Shown piece after piece: positions 24,097-35,343 of a DNA stretch of 64,000 nucleotides. Position 1 is the stretch's first letter. Every line of letters starts with the position of its first letter. Source of the DNA: Lonicera japonica. Taxonomy: Eukaryota; Streptophyta; Magnoliopsida; Dipsacales; Caprifoliaceae. The stretch is taken from positions 33,722,099 to 33,786,098 of the forward strand of contig CM038470.1 of assembly GCA_021464415.1 (NCBI GenBank). Reading direction: 5' to 3'. A program made the position numbers and the translations under genes. The notes beneath the pieces were generated by a model. The model was not told the origin of the DNA and did no database searches. It saw only the letters and a list, made by a program, of their open reading frames with translations.

Positions 24097-24715
24097 TTCG
24101 GTTAATATCTGCACCTTGAATTTATGTAATCTTTCGCACTCAAACCTGATCCACTAGCGCACTAATCGTATTTTAGCAATAACTTTGTGCTCTAAACTCC
24201 GATTGATGCAAGGTTTTCTCCAACGCGTAGCTAACTCATAGCTCTACCACTTCTATTTCTGGAGTTTTCTTCAAATTTGCAGGGATAAATACCAAAATTG
24301 GCTAAAACATAAGCATTGCGCACTGTGAATATCTTCTTCATCCGAAATTTTTTTGGTTTGATTCAAATGACTTTTTCTTAGCTTGGGATTGATTTATTGA
24401 CTTTTATTAGTCTCTTTCAACCACTCCCTTCATGCTTGAGCTTGAGATTTACTTCTAGTTCACTTCTTGAACTCAATTTAGCTCCGAATTTGACCGAGAA
24501 TGACTAATTTGGGAGAATTTGTGCATGGATTTGTTCTTGTTCATTTTTAACCTGTAAAAAAGTTATAATGCACTAGAAACAAGCATACAATCCTATTTCA
24601 TGTTTAAAACTCAAATCTTAGTAATTTAGGATAATTAAAATCAAATTCATGCATATTAATCCATCTAAATATGTATAAAAATGCAATATTTTGGCTTAAT
24701 CAGTGTTTTTAAACA
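24097..24715. other. Probable retroelement-derived non-coding stretch
   Basis: No open frame of note. The style (long T/C-rich text ending 'aaaatgcaatattttggcttaatca') is that of untranslated regions of plant LTR elements, but no boundary is visible. Confidence 0.3.
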
Positions 24716-24748
24716 GAGGTACTACATGTTTCGCAGATGGAAAAAAGA

Positions 24749-26005
24749 GTTAATTACATGTAACACCCACGATGTTTGGCATGTTTTACGCCTTTAAATA
24801 TGAAGTTTGGAAAGACACTCATAAAACCATGAAGTTTCAAGCGGGTTTCATTTTTGTCGATTTTTGGATGGACTGTTTAAAATACTAATGGAAAAGCCCA
24901 TGTGCCTGTCATGTGCGGGGCATTATAGACAATTTTTTTATTTTCCCTCCATTTAATCCCTCCAAAATGCTTCGAAAAGTGACCATAAATACAGGGCAAA
25001 GCAGAAAAACATAGCACAACAGAGAATTTGCTTTTTTTATTTATCAGTTGGAGATAGAGATTGTAACAAGATTGGCATGTAATAAAATGTAATCTAACTA
25101 ATGAAACATGCTCTGTTTTTGTAATCTTTACTATTCCAAACTATTTTTCCAAAAGAATATATAAATATATAAATCACTTGACATATGCAATGGTATCATT
25201 AGTGTTTGTTAGTTCGTAGGGTTGCATAAGATTCTTTGATATCATAATTTAGTCAGAGTGCAATGTGTCCACCTTGTTTACGGCACCATCACCAATGGTC
25301 GTAATAAACAAACCAATATTCCTCTAGCAAATCACAATGAGCTGTTAGGTGACAAAAACAACTTGTCACTAGTAGGCAATTTTATCTTACGAGTTCAAAA
25401 AAAAATTTCCTATAAATTCAAAACTTTCTTTGCTTTAATTCTCCACACCATAAACCCTAGATCTAAAAAATATAACCATTTTCAACTATAAATCAAGATC
25501 AAACACTCTTTGCAACAGTGGTGCAAGTTAGCATCATCCTCAAGGCCCTCATTCTCGCCTTTGTCATCGCCGTTGCCGCCGTGTCGGCGTAAGAAATTCC
25601 ACCTGCACCAGCACCGGCCTCAGCGAAAACTTCTCTGCCTGTTTCTATCGGAATGATCGAAACCTTTATTCTTCTATCTGTCGCAGTAGCTCTATTGAGG
25701 CACTGAGTAATTGATTTTTTATTTTTTTATTTTTTTATTTATGGAGATGGTTAAGTAGTCGATTCGATGTTTAGATCTATTTTATGTGTTTAACCATGTG
25801 GAAGGGAGGGAATGAGTGAAAATTTCTATAATGCCCCGCACATGACAGGTGCATGAGCTTCTCCGTTAATGTTTTAAACGGTCCATCCAAAAATGGACAA
25901 AAGTGAAACTCGCTCGAAATTTCATGGTTTTATGAGTGTCTTTCCAAACTTCATGTTTAAAGGAGTAAAATAAGTCAAACTTCGTGGGTGCTACATATAA
26001 TTAAC
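24749..26005. mobile_element. Mutator-like element with 181-base inverted repeats (Pack-MULE-like)
   Basis: Long inverted repeats at 24,749-24,929 and 25,825-26,005, starting GTTAATTACATGTA-CACCCACG and ending at 'ggggcattataga', with roughly one difference per ten bases. The interior (24,930-25,824) holds no transposase. Instead it carries a promoter-like piece (CTATAAATTC near 25,410), a leader and a decayed arabinogalactan-peptide reading frame. Long inverted ends around captured host gene sequence are the hallmark of Pack-MULEs. A 9-base target duplication could not be found, so superfamily assignment rests on the ends alone. Confidence 0.7.
25518..25706 (+). pseudogene. Captured arabinogalactan-peptide-like gene, decayed
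   Basis: A 63-codon frame read from GTG GTG where an ATG would be expected. It encodes a hydrophobic signal peptide (ILKALILAFVIAVAAVSA), a stop codon TAA exactly at the predicted mature start, then EIPPAPAPASAK, an Ala-Pro rich arabinogalactan core, and a C-terminal hydrophobic GPI-signal-like tail (TFILLSVAVALLRH). This is the layout of plant AG peptides: secreted, GPI-anchored proteoglycan cores. Loss of the start codon and the nonsense codon make it a pseudogene. It lies inside the MULE-like element with its own TATA-like sequence about 110 bases upstream, so promoter and gene appear to have been captured together. Family recognition is from the pattern only. Confidence 0.6.
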
Positions 26006-27930
26006 TTTTGATAAACGCTTAATATTGTCATTCATACGCTCATTTTCGGAGTCGTTTGATGCGTTTAACTCTCTAAAACCATTCGGTTTGCTAACTTATC
26101 TCGCGATTAGTCTCGTGGCATATTTTGTATTTAACATTGCTTGGAAATGTATTTTTGTGTTATTTTTTTTCCTTTAAATCTCAAGAAATTCATTGAGTAA
26201 AAGAAGAATGATGAACCGAGCAATTTTTTGGCCTTTAAAGCAAAAAGTTAACGAAAAGTCAAATAGTTGGATCAATCGAGCTCATTCCTTGATTTATCGA
26301 GAGTTGACAGCAAGAGTTGGACCTATCTAGCTTTTTATTAGATCAGTCAAGGAACTTTTCCATCACTTGGATCCATCTAACTAAAGCCAAGATTGATCTA
26401 GATGGCTTGCTTTGTCTTTTATGTCACCTCCCCTATTTTGCTCATCTGTCTCATAGCTAGCTTGGAGACTAAAAAGTGGCTTAAATCTCAATCTCTTAGA
26501 ACATTGTATTTTATACAAAAGTGGCTATTTTCCAATGGACAAAATGAATAGTTTCTTTTAAATCTTTAGTAGAGAGAGGAGAGGGAGACAACACACTTAT
26601 CTATATATATAGTCTCCATTATTGTATTGAGAGCCTCTTGGACTTATTAATATTTTTATTTATTTGTTTTAAATATTCTCTAGAATTTGTAATTTATTAT
26701 CTCATTGAAGAAAAATGGAATACACTTCTATAATTTTTGTCTCTACATTTATTATGGAGTAAATTTCTTTGGTAAGGCAAAAGATGAAGTTTACAATGCA
26801 TTAATTATATAAGTTCATTTCTCATTCCATTGTTAGTATTGTTAAATACTTGTTAAATCTTTCATCTTCTTTATTTCATCAACCATTCATAAGCTAGTAA
26901 GATAATTTTCATAAGATGATTTGACTTTGTATTCCTTGTATACATAGATCTCAAGCATTATACACTTAGTGTATTTCTTATTAGCCTATGTCTGTTCCTT
27001 TTATGAATGATATACTTTTCATTGCCAAGCATGACTAGTCTTTGATATTCATGAAAACACTATAAATTTGATATTTTAATCCTTGAATGTCTTAATGATA
27101 TGTTGAGTTCTTTCTACACTTTATGTGATTTTGAGACTCAATATTTTCTTAGTTAAGGTGTTGCTAAAGAGAATCTCTTAAGTTTATGTCATAAACAACT
27201 CTACTAATCATTCTAAAGATTCAATTTGTATTTATCAAATATGTCTATACCGGATGGTTTATCTTCCACCTAGACCTCCCAATCTTAGACAAAGGAAACG
27301 TTATGATTTATCGTGCTTAACTCTTTAAGTGGCCATTTTCATAATCAATTCAATTGTCTAGGGAAAACTAACAATGAGTTCTCAAATGCCTACTTTAAAT
27401 TTATGCCTTTTCTTTTGGTGTATCTCATATTTGTATCTTGGTTAAGCATTATATGGGAATGGGTTGCACTTGCTTTACACTCTTTATTACAAGATACAAA
27501 GGAGAGATACACTTGTATTAAGTTTTGCTTACACCCTTTCTTTATATGGCATTTATATGGGAATGGGTTGCTTTTGTTTCACACAATTTTGCTTAGAAAA
27601 GTGTAAGATACTTAAAACTTAAGAATTGCATTGAGAACTTTGAATGAGATTGATTCTACATAATGTTGCAAAGCGAATGAATTCTATAATGCCTTATCCT
27701 TTTCTCATCATTTGATCCATCACTTTAATTTTTATTGCATAACTTTAAAATCAACAGTTAAAATCAACCAATCCACTTCTTTAAACAAAGCCTTGGACCC
27801 GAAATCACTTCATCATCTTTCCGACTATCCTTGTGGTTCGATTCAACACTTGGACTTACCAAGTATTATAACTTGATAACCTACACTTGGGTTCCTAAGC
27901 GCAGAAGTATTTTCGGCCCCGTCAACTCTG
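26006..27930 (+). mobile_element. LTR-like block, possibly Athila-type
   Basis: Starts near 'tgataaacgcttaatattg' and ends near 27,925 with 'cttgtggttcgattcaacacttggacttacc...aacttgataacctacacttggg', followed by 'ttcggccccgtc'. This resembles the end of plant Athila-type LTRs and their GGCGCCGTTG junction. No coding domain. A short unit 'ttatatgggaatgggttgc' occurs twice (27,449 and 27,555). Family assignment is tentative. Confidence 0.4.
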
Positions 27931-28180
27931 AAAAAAACAAAGAAAACTATATATCAATTGAACTAGATGAAATTGTGTGATTTAGTTCTTAACATCCATT
28001 CTTTATTCATGATGCAAGGAAAATGATAATGGAGTGAGTCTCATCTATATATAAACTAGAATATATCCTCATTTTTAACAGTCAATAATAGACTATTTTG
28101 TAATCCAGCTATAAGTGAGGGAATCCCACTTTATAGCCTAGCCATATATATATAGAGAGAGAAATATTTCCTTACTAATA
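27931..28180. other. Duplicated stretch (right end of copy 1)
   Basis: 27,940-28,140 matches 59,470-59,655 of copy 2 ('agatgaaattg-gtgatttagttcttaa' and 'gtaatccagctataa'). This is the last clear duplicated sequence in copy 1. The following 'tatagcctagcc' text reappears inverted near 61,935-61,985. Confidence 0.55.
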
Positions 28181-28205
28181 CAAATTTAATTAACTTCGGT
28201 TTGGT

Positions 28206-28233
28206 GGGGGGTGTGGGGGGGGGGGGGGGGGGG
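28206..28233. repeat. Poly-G tract
   Basis: GGGGGGTGTG followed by 19 consecutive G (28,215-28,233). The length is likely unstable or imprecisely read. A strand-biased G run like this could form a quadruplex. Confidence 0.9.
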
Positions 28234-29099
28234 CTAGGTGGGCTTAAGCCTAACCCTTAAAATAAAATAAAATATTACCACTTGTTACCTTTTGTTTTTA
28301 TGGCCAGCCCTATCCAATACCTCAGCCCACAACTTCAAAATCCAAAACTCGTTTCTTATTATAACCTAACTCTTTCTTATTCATTTATTTGAAAGCTTAG
28401 ACAGGTATTTTGATTAGTTTTACTTTTATGTAAAAATTTCTTAAAATTCTACTAGTTAATTTTTTTTATCTAATTTTGTGTTTTAACATAACTTCCCCTC
28501 CATGAAATCCTGGATCCACCCTTGCATAGAGGTTTCAAAAGAAAAAAGAAAGGGGGGAAGAGAGGAATTCTCTCTCCCTTTTTTTTTTCTTTGATGGATG
28601 CTTTATCTGTTCTTTTGTTAACATTGAAACTCAGTACACGTGTTGCGTGTTAAATATAATACTTAATAATATTTCACATTATATATAGATATTTAACAAA
28701 ATAAGTATGTTTTATGGTATTTGCTCAAGTAATAATAACATTTATTTTCATGTTAAAGGTGATTTAAGTCCATGTTTAGAGAAGAAGCCAACGTAGGCTC
28801 AGTGGGGGCTCAATTCTCTAATCAATTTTTTAATATATAATATTAAAAAAATGATATGAGATAAGGAAACTAAAAATATTATACATCTAAAAATTATAAG
28901 AGTGGCTTTTAGCACTACAAAACAGTGCCCTTAATGCATCAATAGTATAAAAAAGATGCATATAAAAGTGTCAAAACTAAGATAAACTAACTTAACATTT
29001 AAGAAAATCATACTTGTCTCTTTTTATCTCTTGACATTTATGCTTTACTAAGTGCTCACCACAATGAACTGTTTAATGAGTCACAAAATCTATACTTTT
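28234..29099. other. Unassigned non-coding stretch
   Basis: No gene seen. 28,234-28,540 reads like the end of a degenerate transposable element ('cctggatccacccttgca'), then AT-rich sequence. Confidence 0.3.
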
Positions 29100-29365
29100 A
29101 GGGTGTGTTTGTTGCACGGGATGAGACGTAGGATTGGACTAATTAATCCTACATTGTGTTTTTTGTCAGAAAGCATAGGATAAAGAAATCATATCCTGTG
29201 TTTGATGCAAGGGTCGATAGGATATCTTTATCTTATCCCGCGTTTGGTACAACACGGAACATGATTGAATTTAGGATTAATTATCCATTTATCCCATTAA
29301 AACTGGATAAAACTATACCACCTTATAGGTGGTATTATTTTATCTCGTGGTTGCCAAATAACAAA
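29100..29365. mobile_element. MITE-like inverted-end element
   Basis: The left end 'gggtgtgtttgttgcacggga' and the complement of the right end 'tttggcaaccacgagataa' are imperfect inverted repeats. The interior repeats the same words inverted ('gtttgatgcaagggtcgatagg', 'cccgcgtttggtac'). This is the style of plant Tourist-like MITEs, but no target duplication was pinned down. Confidence 0.4.
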
Positions 29366-30910
29366 ATGAATATAAAAATAAAATTTTAATTAATTTATTT
29401 CAATATTCTTCTTTACGCTGTTTAGATAATCAAATTGATTAATGAAAATTTCCGACCAACCAAAATCATACTAACTAAACTAATAAAATTCATTTATCGT
29501 ATAATATGGTATTTTTATTTTTCTTTTATTTAATGAAAGTATTTATAAAAAACTTTAATTTTATAAAATTTACATTAGAATCTGAGAGTGTACGTAATGC
29601 CTACTTTATAAATATTGTATGTGAATTAGGGTATGGTTCAGTAACATAAACAACCTCTTTGAAAGAGAAGTTCAACATTAATAATGATGGCTTGGTGAAG
29701 GAAAGCGAATCTACAAGAATTAAAGCACTGAATGGAATTAATGGCACATGGAAAAAGCATGCTTTGTTTTGGTTACCCATTGGAATCGTGGTTGGACAAA
29801 GCATGATCTATTTTACTTTGAATCATGCGCTACTCTTCTCTGTCAGAACATATAATCGTGGTTGGACAATTTAAAAAAATAATAATATTGGATCGATTAA
29901 TTGTATATATATGTGATGTGATGGTGACAATAATGGAATGTTCAGTGAATTTTAGGGTGGATTTTTTTGCGAATCAAATGTTCAAAAAATTTCAGAGAAA
30001 GAAGGATTCAAGGGTCGTTGATTTTGACCTGGAGAAAGAAGTTGGAACCGTGGTTGAAGAATTTTTTGGTTTTTGTGATGAAGGTGATGGATAAGTTGAT
30101 GAAGGTTTTTCTTGGTGAAGGGAATGGTGAAATAATTAAGTAGTATTTTTATACTTAATTAAGGTGGGTACACTTACTAATTTAGTGGCTATTTTAATAA
30201 TAAATAATTAATAAAATAATATTTATAAAAATTAAATCAATAATATTTTTTTGTCAATCTATCCATACTCACGGATTAATTTAATATGTAACGCAGATTA
30301 ACTTAATAATGCAAATTAACTGTAAGAAAATCGCGAATAGAATAAAACCACCCTAAAAAAATGACTGGTAATTAAAATTTGATGACTTACTTCAAAAGAC
30401 TAATTAATTTAAATCATAAACTATGAATTCTTTATCAATATATAAGGATATGATTTGAGTTTGAGGTTGTTCATGTTTAGCCCAAATTATTTTCGGCATG
30501 TTCAAACTCGAGCTCGGTCCAAATTAAATCTTATTGTACAAGGAGCCCAACTCGGACACTGAGCTCGAAATTTATTTCAAACTTAAAATTTTGTTCAGAT
30601 TGAAACTCAATTAAACTATGATCCTTAATTAAGCAGGATGAATAGGAGGCCGTTTTAGGCCAACTCGGCCCAATTCACAGGTTTAAAAATTGGGAAATTC
30701 CCATTAAAACAAGAACACAAGATATAAATTCTTCATTGTATTGGGTATCTCAATACCAATCGTAAACGGTGAACCTAATCGTTTACAAATTAGGAAAGAA
30801 ACATGTGGATGGTGAGTTGCTGCCTAAATAAATACCCCGTTTGGTTGCAAGTTGAGGTTCTTAAATTGTTCATCGAGATATTTCAAAAAAGAAAATTGAT
30901 AGTCGAGATC
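29366..30910. other. Unassigned AT-rich stretch before the second F-box gene
   Basis: No supported gene. 29,650-30,110 has somewhat longer open frames and a charged run (29,990-30,060) that could be decayed coding sequence, but no domain is recognisable. It contains a direct repeat 'ggttggacaa' (29,790 and 29,861). Confidence 0.3.
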
Positions 30911-30927
30911 TTCGAGTTGGGGGAAAG

Positions 30928-32094
30928 ATGCCGATCGAAAGCTGCCCTCAAGAGCTGATTATCGAGATCCTATCAAGGCTACCTGTAAAAGTCCTGTTGA
31001 AATTCAAATCCGTCTGCAAAGAGTGGTACGAAATCATAAAAAACCCTTACTTCATCAACAAGCACCTCCAAAACTACTACGAAAGCGATGATGGCCATCT
31101 TCTCATTCAGCGTTTCATTCCCGAGTCTAGACTGTATGGTTTTGAATCCTTCACTGATAAAACCCTAGCCAATAATCTCGATCTTCCAAGTAGTGTTGTC
31201 GTTGATCCTTACTTGCAAAACACAGCATTCGCACGAGTTTTAGGTCCCTTACACGGGTTGTATCTTCTATTCAATCGTAAGGATCGATTTGCATTGTGGA
31301 ATCCGGGTACGAGGGAATTCAAGCCCCTCCCATCACATCCCATTACTGATGAATTTGAAACTGATCAATTTTATAATGAACCTCCTGTAGTTGGATTCGG
31401 ACACGATCCTTCAACCAACGATTACAAGGTCGCTTGGTATATTCGAGAGGATGGAAGAGTTGATACTATGTTTTTATTGTATTCCCTACGTAATGATTGT
31501 TGGAGAGAGCTGAAGCTTGATGGTTCAATATTGTCAAAGTCTAATGTTTGGTTGAATTCCTCTTTACATAACTCCAACACCTACTGGAATGGGTTTTATT
31601 ACTGGACAGCTTCAATCTCCCATGTGCAGCAATTAAAAATTTATGCGTTGGACACGGTCAACGAGGCTTTTTTAGACATACAGGGTCCGCCAGTTCCCTT
31701 TACTAGTCTTACAATGTGCAATGGTCGTCTTGCTACCCGGCGCATAATAAATTTAAGTATTGAGATTTGGGTGATGGATAGTATGGGTTTTTGGACCAAA
31801 CAATTGACAATTGAACCCATTGCAAATTTTAGATATATCCTTGGTTATTGGATCAATGGTGGGATTTTTTTTGCGACGAACACAAGAGATTCTAGATTGA
31901 TCTTATGTAACCCTAACGGAGAGCTTAGGGATCTTGGACCTCGGGGTGACAGCAATGTTTATATTCACAAAGAGAGTTTAGTTTCACTCCAAAGCAGAAA
32001 CAGTAACAAGAAAGAGAATGTTTCCGCCGATCTTGTAGCTCCAATTCGTGTTTTCTTGAATCTCAACCCCAGAATTTCGTGCATATATTGCTAG
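30928..32094 (+). CDS. F-box/FBA type 1 protein, intact
   Basis: Single-exon gene of 388 residues. F-box at residues 5-46 (CPQELIIEILSRLPVKVLLKF then KSVCKEWYEII). The F-box-associated domain follows: VLGPLHGLYLL (104-114), LWNPGTREFKPLP (123-135), VVGFGHDPSTNDYKVAWY (154-171), CWRELKLDGSI (191-201), YWNGFYYWTA (219-228), LSIEIWVMDSMGFWTKQLTI (276-295), LCNPNGELRDLG (326-337) and IHKESLVSL (346-354). Such proteins are substrate adaptors of SCF ubiquitin ligases. It keeps the SLF-like end 'ESLVSL' but is clearly diverged from the gene at 11,823, so it may be an SLF-like (SLFL) gene or a general CPR30-type F-box gene. It lies between the two duplicated copies and has no duplicate here. The ATG is six codons before the F-box core and suits the family length. 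Confidence 0.92.
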   Translation: MPIESCPQELIIEILSRLPVKVLLKFKSVCKEWYEIIKNPYFINKHLQNYYESDDGHLLIQRFIPESRLYGFESFTDKTLANNLDLPSSVVVDPYLQNTAFARVLGPLHGLYLLFNRKDRFALWNPGTREFKPLPSHPITDEFETDQFYNEPPVVGFGHDPSTNDYKVAWYIREDGRVDTMFLLYSLRNDCWRELKLDGSILSKSNVWLNSSLHNSNTYWNGFYYWTASISHVQQLKIYALDTVNEAFLDIQGPPVPFTSLTMCNGRLATRRIINLSIEIWVMDSMGFWTKQLTIEPIANFRYILGYWINGGIFFATNTRDSRLILCNPNGELRDLGPRGDSNVYIHKESLVSLQSRNSNKKENVSADLVAPIRVFLNLNPRISCIYC

Positions 32095-34098
32095 AGGATG
32101 TTAAATTTATGATGACAATCAAATTAAATCTCCCTATTGTAATAGTGTTGGGACCAAATGAATATTGAAGTGCTTATATATTGAAAAGTTCTATTTCAAC
32201 CTAATTCTAGCATAGTTGTGGCTCTTTATTTCAACCCAATTCACACAAAATAGATATGCTTATACGCAACTTCTTTTAGGATACTGATTTTTGATAAAAT
32301 TGTATTAATTAACTGTAGATGAAATAATGTGTAATATCGCATTAGCCATGTGTACCACAAGATATTACCAAGTACATAATTCAATTTATTAAATGATGAT
32401 TTTATCTAAATCCTCCATCCAGCTTATTGATTTCATTTATTAGAATTCCTCTATATTTCTTCAGCCTTTTTGGCCTTCTCAATAGCAATTCATGTATCAC
32501 CCGAAACCAAACCGATTTGAAATTGGGCACTCAAGTCCGCATCTGAAACTGCATGTTACTTTATACCCTTTACACACACCATATCAAAATCTACCACAGA
32601 AGGTCTCTAAAAAAATGGCTCAAATATTTTACATAAAAGGATATATTCAATTAGTAGAACATCATATCCATTCTGCATAGGTCTAGAAATTCTAATAAAG
32701 GAAGAGAGGCAACAAGAATTTTTAAGGTACAAATAAAAACTAGTATGATGAATAGATTCACCTTTTTTATACGGCAATTAGCCTCGCAACTATGGTTTAT
32801 AAAAGAGCCCAATTTCCCTTTTGAAAAAGTAGGGATTGTGGAAATTAGACTAGTACGAAGAATTAATGGTTAAATAAGAAGACAAAACTAAAATTACAAA
32901 ATTCTATGACAGGGGAAAAAAATCAGGAGTATCAATTACAAAACTAAAAAGTAATAAATATGTTGAAAGTTTCTAACATCTATTATGCATCTGTCTAGAA
33001 AAAGAAGAAAAAAATTAACAGTAAAAGCTCATCCATGCATGATGGCAGAGCCAAGGTTTACAACATTAGAGTATGTGTATGGATTAGATAAAAGCATTTT
33101 TGTGATTGAAGTAGAGTTAGAAGAAAACTCTAATTCCCTAGCAATATATGTATATGTACTCACATACCGAAATGCGGAACACTTCCATTCAAATGCACTA
33201 TTAACTCTTTGTTTTATTATATCGACAGTAGTACATAATGATAAAGCAAAACATAAAGGTCTTGCAACCTTCAGGCTTTTTAAGATTATACAAATTTTCC
33301 CCACATTATAGAATGTTTAAGAAACTGATCAGACTCGTAGAACAACCAGATTCGACCACTGCCATGAAGTAGACAAGAATGAATTGGGTAGTGTGTAATA
33401 TAGCATTAAAAGAAGAACGGTTGCCTAACCTCACTGCTATATATTCAATATCATGAAATTGAAATGCGTATGAACCTTCAAAGCATACTCTGTGTCTTGG
33501 CTCGTAAGCACTCGTATCGAGCACCTATAAGCGCCAAGAAATAAGAGATCAAGTTCACTAAGGATATATATACGGAAAATATATTTTTATGCATATATAA
33601 TACATACATCCACATACTCTCCGCTTCAAATTTGAAGACAATGAAACTGGTACAAAAAAAATATATATATATTTAATCAAAATATATGTATGTATATAAG
33701 CATCAAACATACTCATGTAGGCCGAACAAGATATTGCAAATAGCATAGAAAGTTAAGGAATTTGCTGACTTAGGAAGAAGAGCATCTTTCTTCTAAGGAC
33801 AAACAATGAATAGACTTCTATTTCTTACTTCTAGAACGCTATTGATAGTCCATTTCAAATGTAGTCAATTGATAGGACGGGCACCAACATCGCCTCATTT
33901 CATCATCAGAAGCCACTAAAGATCGGTCAGATAAAAATAGTTTTTTTTCCCCCAATCCATAAGAACTGTACAATCTAATATACATGTAAAGTCCCAATGT
34001 ATGGCATTCTCATGCTCTAGCATCAAATTGAAATAGTTACGTCTCACTCATATAATTAGCCATGCTTAGTTAGAAAATAACTTTTGAATTATCAACTG
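32095..34098. other. Non-coding stretch downstream of the second F-box gene
   Basis: No supported gene. It holds AT microsatellite (33,650-33,690) and several short open frames on both strands (around 32,985-33,525) without domain-like content. 3' UTR and intron-like sequence of a neighbouring minus-strand gene is possible. Confidence 0.3.
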
Positions 34099-34329
34099 TG
34101 TTATAAACCATCTCTCCCAAAAGCTTAAGCTGTTAGGAAACGGAACCGTGATGAATATCATAGTTAACACCCTCCCTCACGTGCGACCCCATACTCGCAC
34201 GTGGAGAACAAACAAAGGTTTGAACCTTGGACCTCCCAGAAAACAACCTCTGATACTATGTTATGAATCATCTCTCCCAAAAGCTTAAGCTATTAGGAGA
34301 ACGAATCGTAATGAATATCATGGTTAAGA
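34099..34329 (-). mobile_element. Miniature LTR retrotransposon (TRIM/SMART-type), 231 bases
   Basis: Two direct repeats of 71 bases (34,099-34,169 and 34,259-34,329), both starting TGTTAT; the first ends TTAACA, the second TTAAGA. They flank an 89-base interior. On the minus strand the LTR is followed by TAGTATCAGAGG, one change from the initiator-Met primer-binding site TGGTATCAGAG. The other end of the interior is the purine tract GAGGGAGGG just before the second LTR. A perfect 5-base duplication AACTG flanks the whole (34,094-34,098 and 34,330-34,334). Every hallmark of an LTR element is present except coding sequence. Confidence 0.9.
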
Positions 34330-34626
34330 AACTGACAATAGTTTGGGTTGATAATAAGCGAAGAAATGACATAATATGACCCTGAATTTTAATCCAAACA
34401 CAGTGCTAAGTGAAATTTAACCTACATTTTATATGTTGTCCTTCTAATGCAAAAACGGATAATAATGTATTTGCAAAGTTATCTCCCCAACTTATTCAAT
34501 AAGAAACCGTCCTTTCCACATCAGAAAATAACTCCAATTTATCATACTTTTGTTTTTTGGAACTGCAAGCAGAGAGTTATAAAAAGATTACACCATTTAG
34601 ATACAATAATACAGATAAAAGTCAAT
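34330..34626. other. Short unassigned stretch
   Basis: No gene seen; it would be 3' UTR of the exon-like sequence at 34,627 if that is real. Confidence 0.25.
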
Positions 34627-34749
34627 CTAATCTGGTAGAAAGGCCGGGTTGAAGTTCTTGCTGATTTCAACCAAGTTCCCCACACTGGCATGTCCCTTTA
34701 TTGCATTCAACCATGCATTTTGAGGTGGTTTGCAGAGGCGGACCATTAT
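34627..34749 (-). pseudogene. Terminal-exon-like sequence of an unknown gene
   Basis: On the minus strand a pyrimidine-rich run ending TTTATCAG precedes 41 codons that finish with a stop and have gene-like composition (for example KPPQNAWLNAIKGHASVGN, then FNPAFLPD). It looks like the last exon of a host gene. No upstream exon is visible, and a hAT-type MITE sits about 110 bases upstream. I do not recognise the protein. It could be a gene fragment or a gene whose other exons I cannot see. Confidence 0.35.
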
Positions 34750-34856
34750 CTGATAAACATGAAGGAATTAAAGGCACAAAGTAGCTTATTAATTGCCCAA
34801 TGGACATGAATTTTAATAAGCAACTACTATACTTCTAATGTCTTAATACTCTTAAG

Positions 34857-35335
34857 TAAGCCTGTCAATGGATCGGATTGGGATCATATCAATGTAAAGG
34901 ATCACCAAAACATTAATCCATATCCAAATTTATTCGGATCGTATTATATCGGATCCATTTAAAATTTTAATTATATAATAATTAGTTTGTAAATATATAA
35001 AAAATGATGAAACTAACATAAAATTTAAATTTAATAACAATCAAATTTATTATTTTCTTGTAAAAAAAACCTATTAAATGCTTTTTGAGTTATATACTTT
35101 TGATGAGTGTATTAGTAATAATGTGATAAATATAAATATAATAAATTTATGCATAATGAGTATCTTGGATCGGATCGGATCAACTTAAATCCATATATGT
35201 TTTGTTAATCAAATGCCTAATAAGTTCATATCGAATTTGGATATACATGTCATAAATTTCAATCCATATCTGACGTACTAAACGGATCTGATTTAGATTG
35301 GATTTGGATACAAATACAATCCATTGACAGGCCTA
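34857..35335. mobile_element. hAT-type MITE, 479 bases
   Basis: Inverted ends TAAGCCTGTCAATGGATC and (complement of right end) TAGGCCTGTCAATGGATTG, flanked by a perfect 8-base target duplication CTCTTAAG (34,849-34,856 and 35,336-35,343). Eight-base duplications and short inverted ends are diagnostic of hAT elements. The interior is AT-rich with no transposase. Confidence 0.85.
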
Positions 35336-35343
35336 CTCTTAAG

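Noticed and set aside
24749..26005. Nine-base target duplication for the MULE-like element
   Set aside because: The bases outside the inverted repeats (24,740-24,748 and 26,006-26,014) do not match.
29825..30094. Open frame with charged residues as a small gene
   Set aside because: No start context, domain or homology that I recognise; likely decayed transposon or chance.
33306..33524. Minus-strand open frame as a coding exon
   Set aside because: No recognisable domain, splice signals unclear, and AT-rich flanks; not enough to support a gene.
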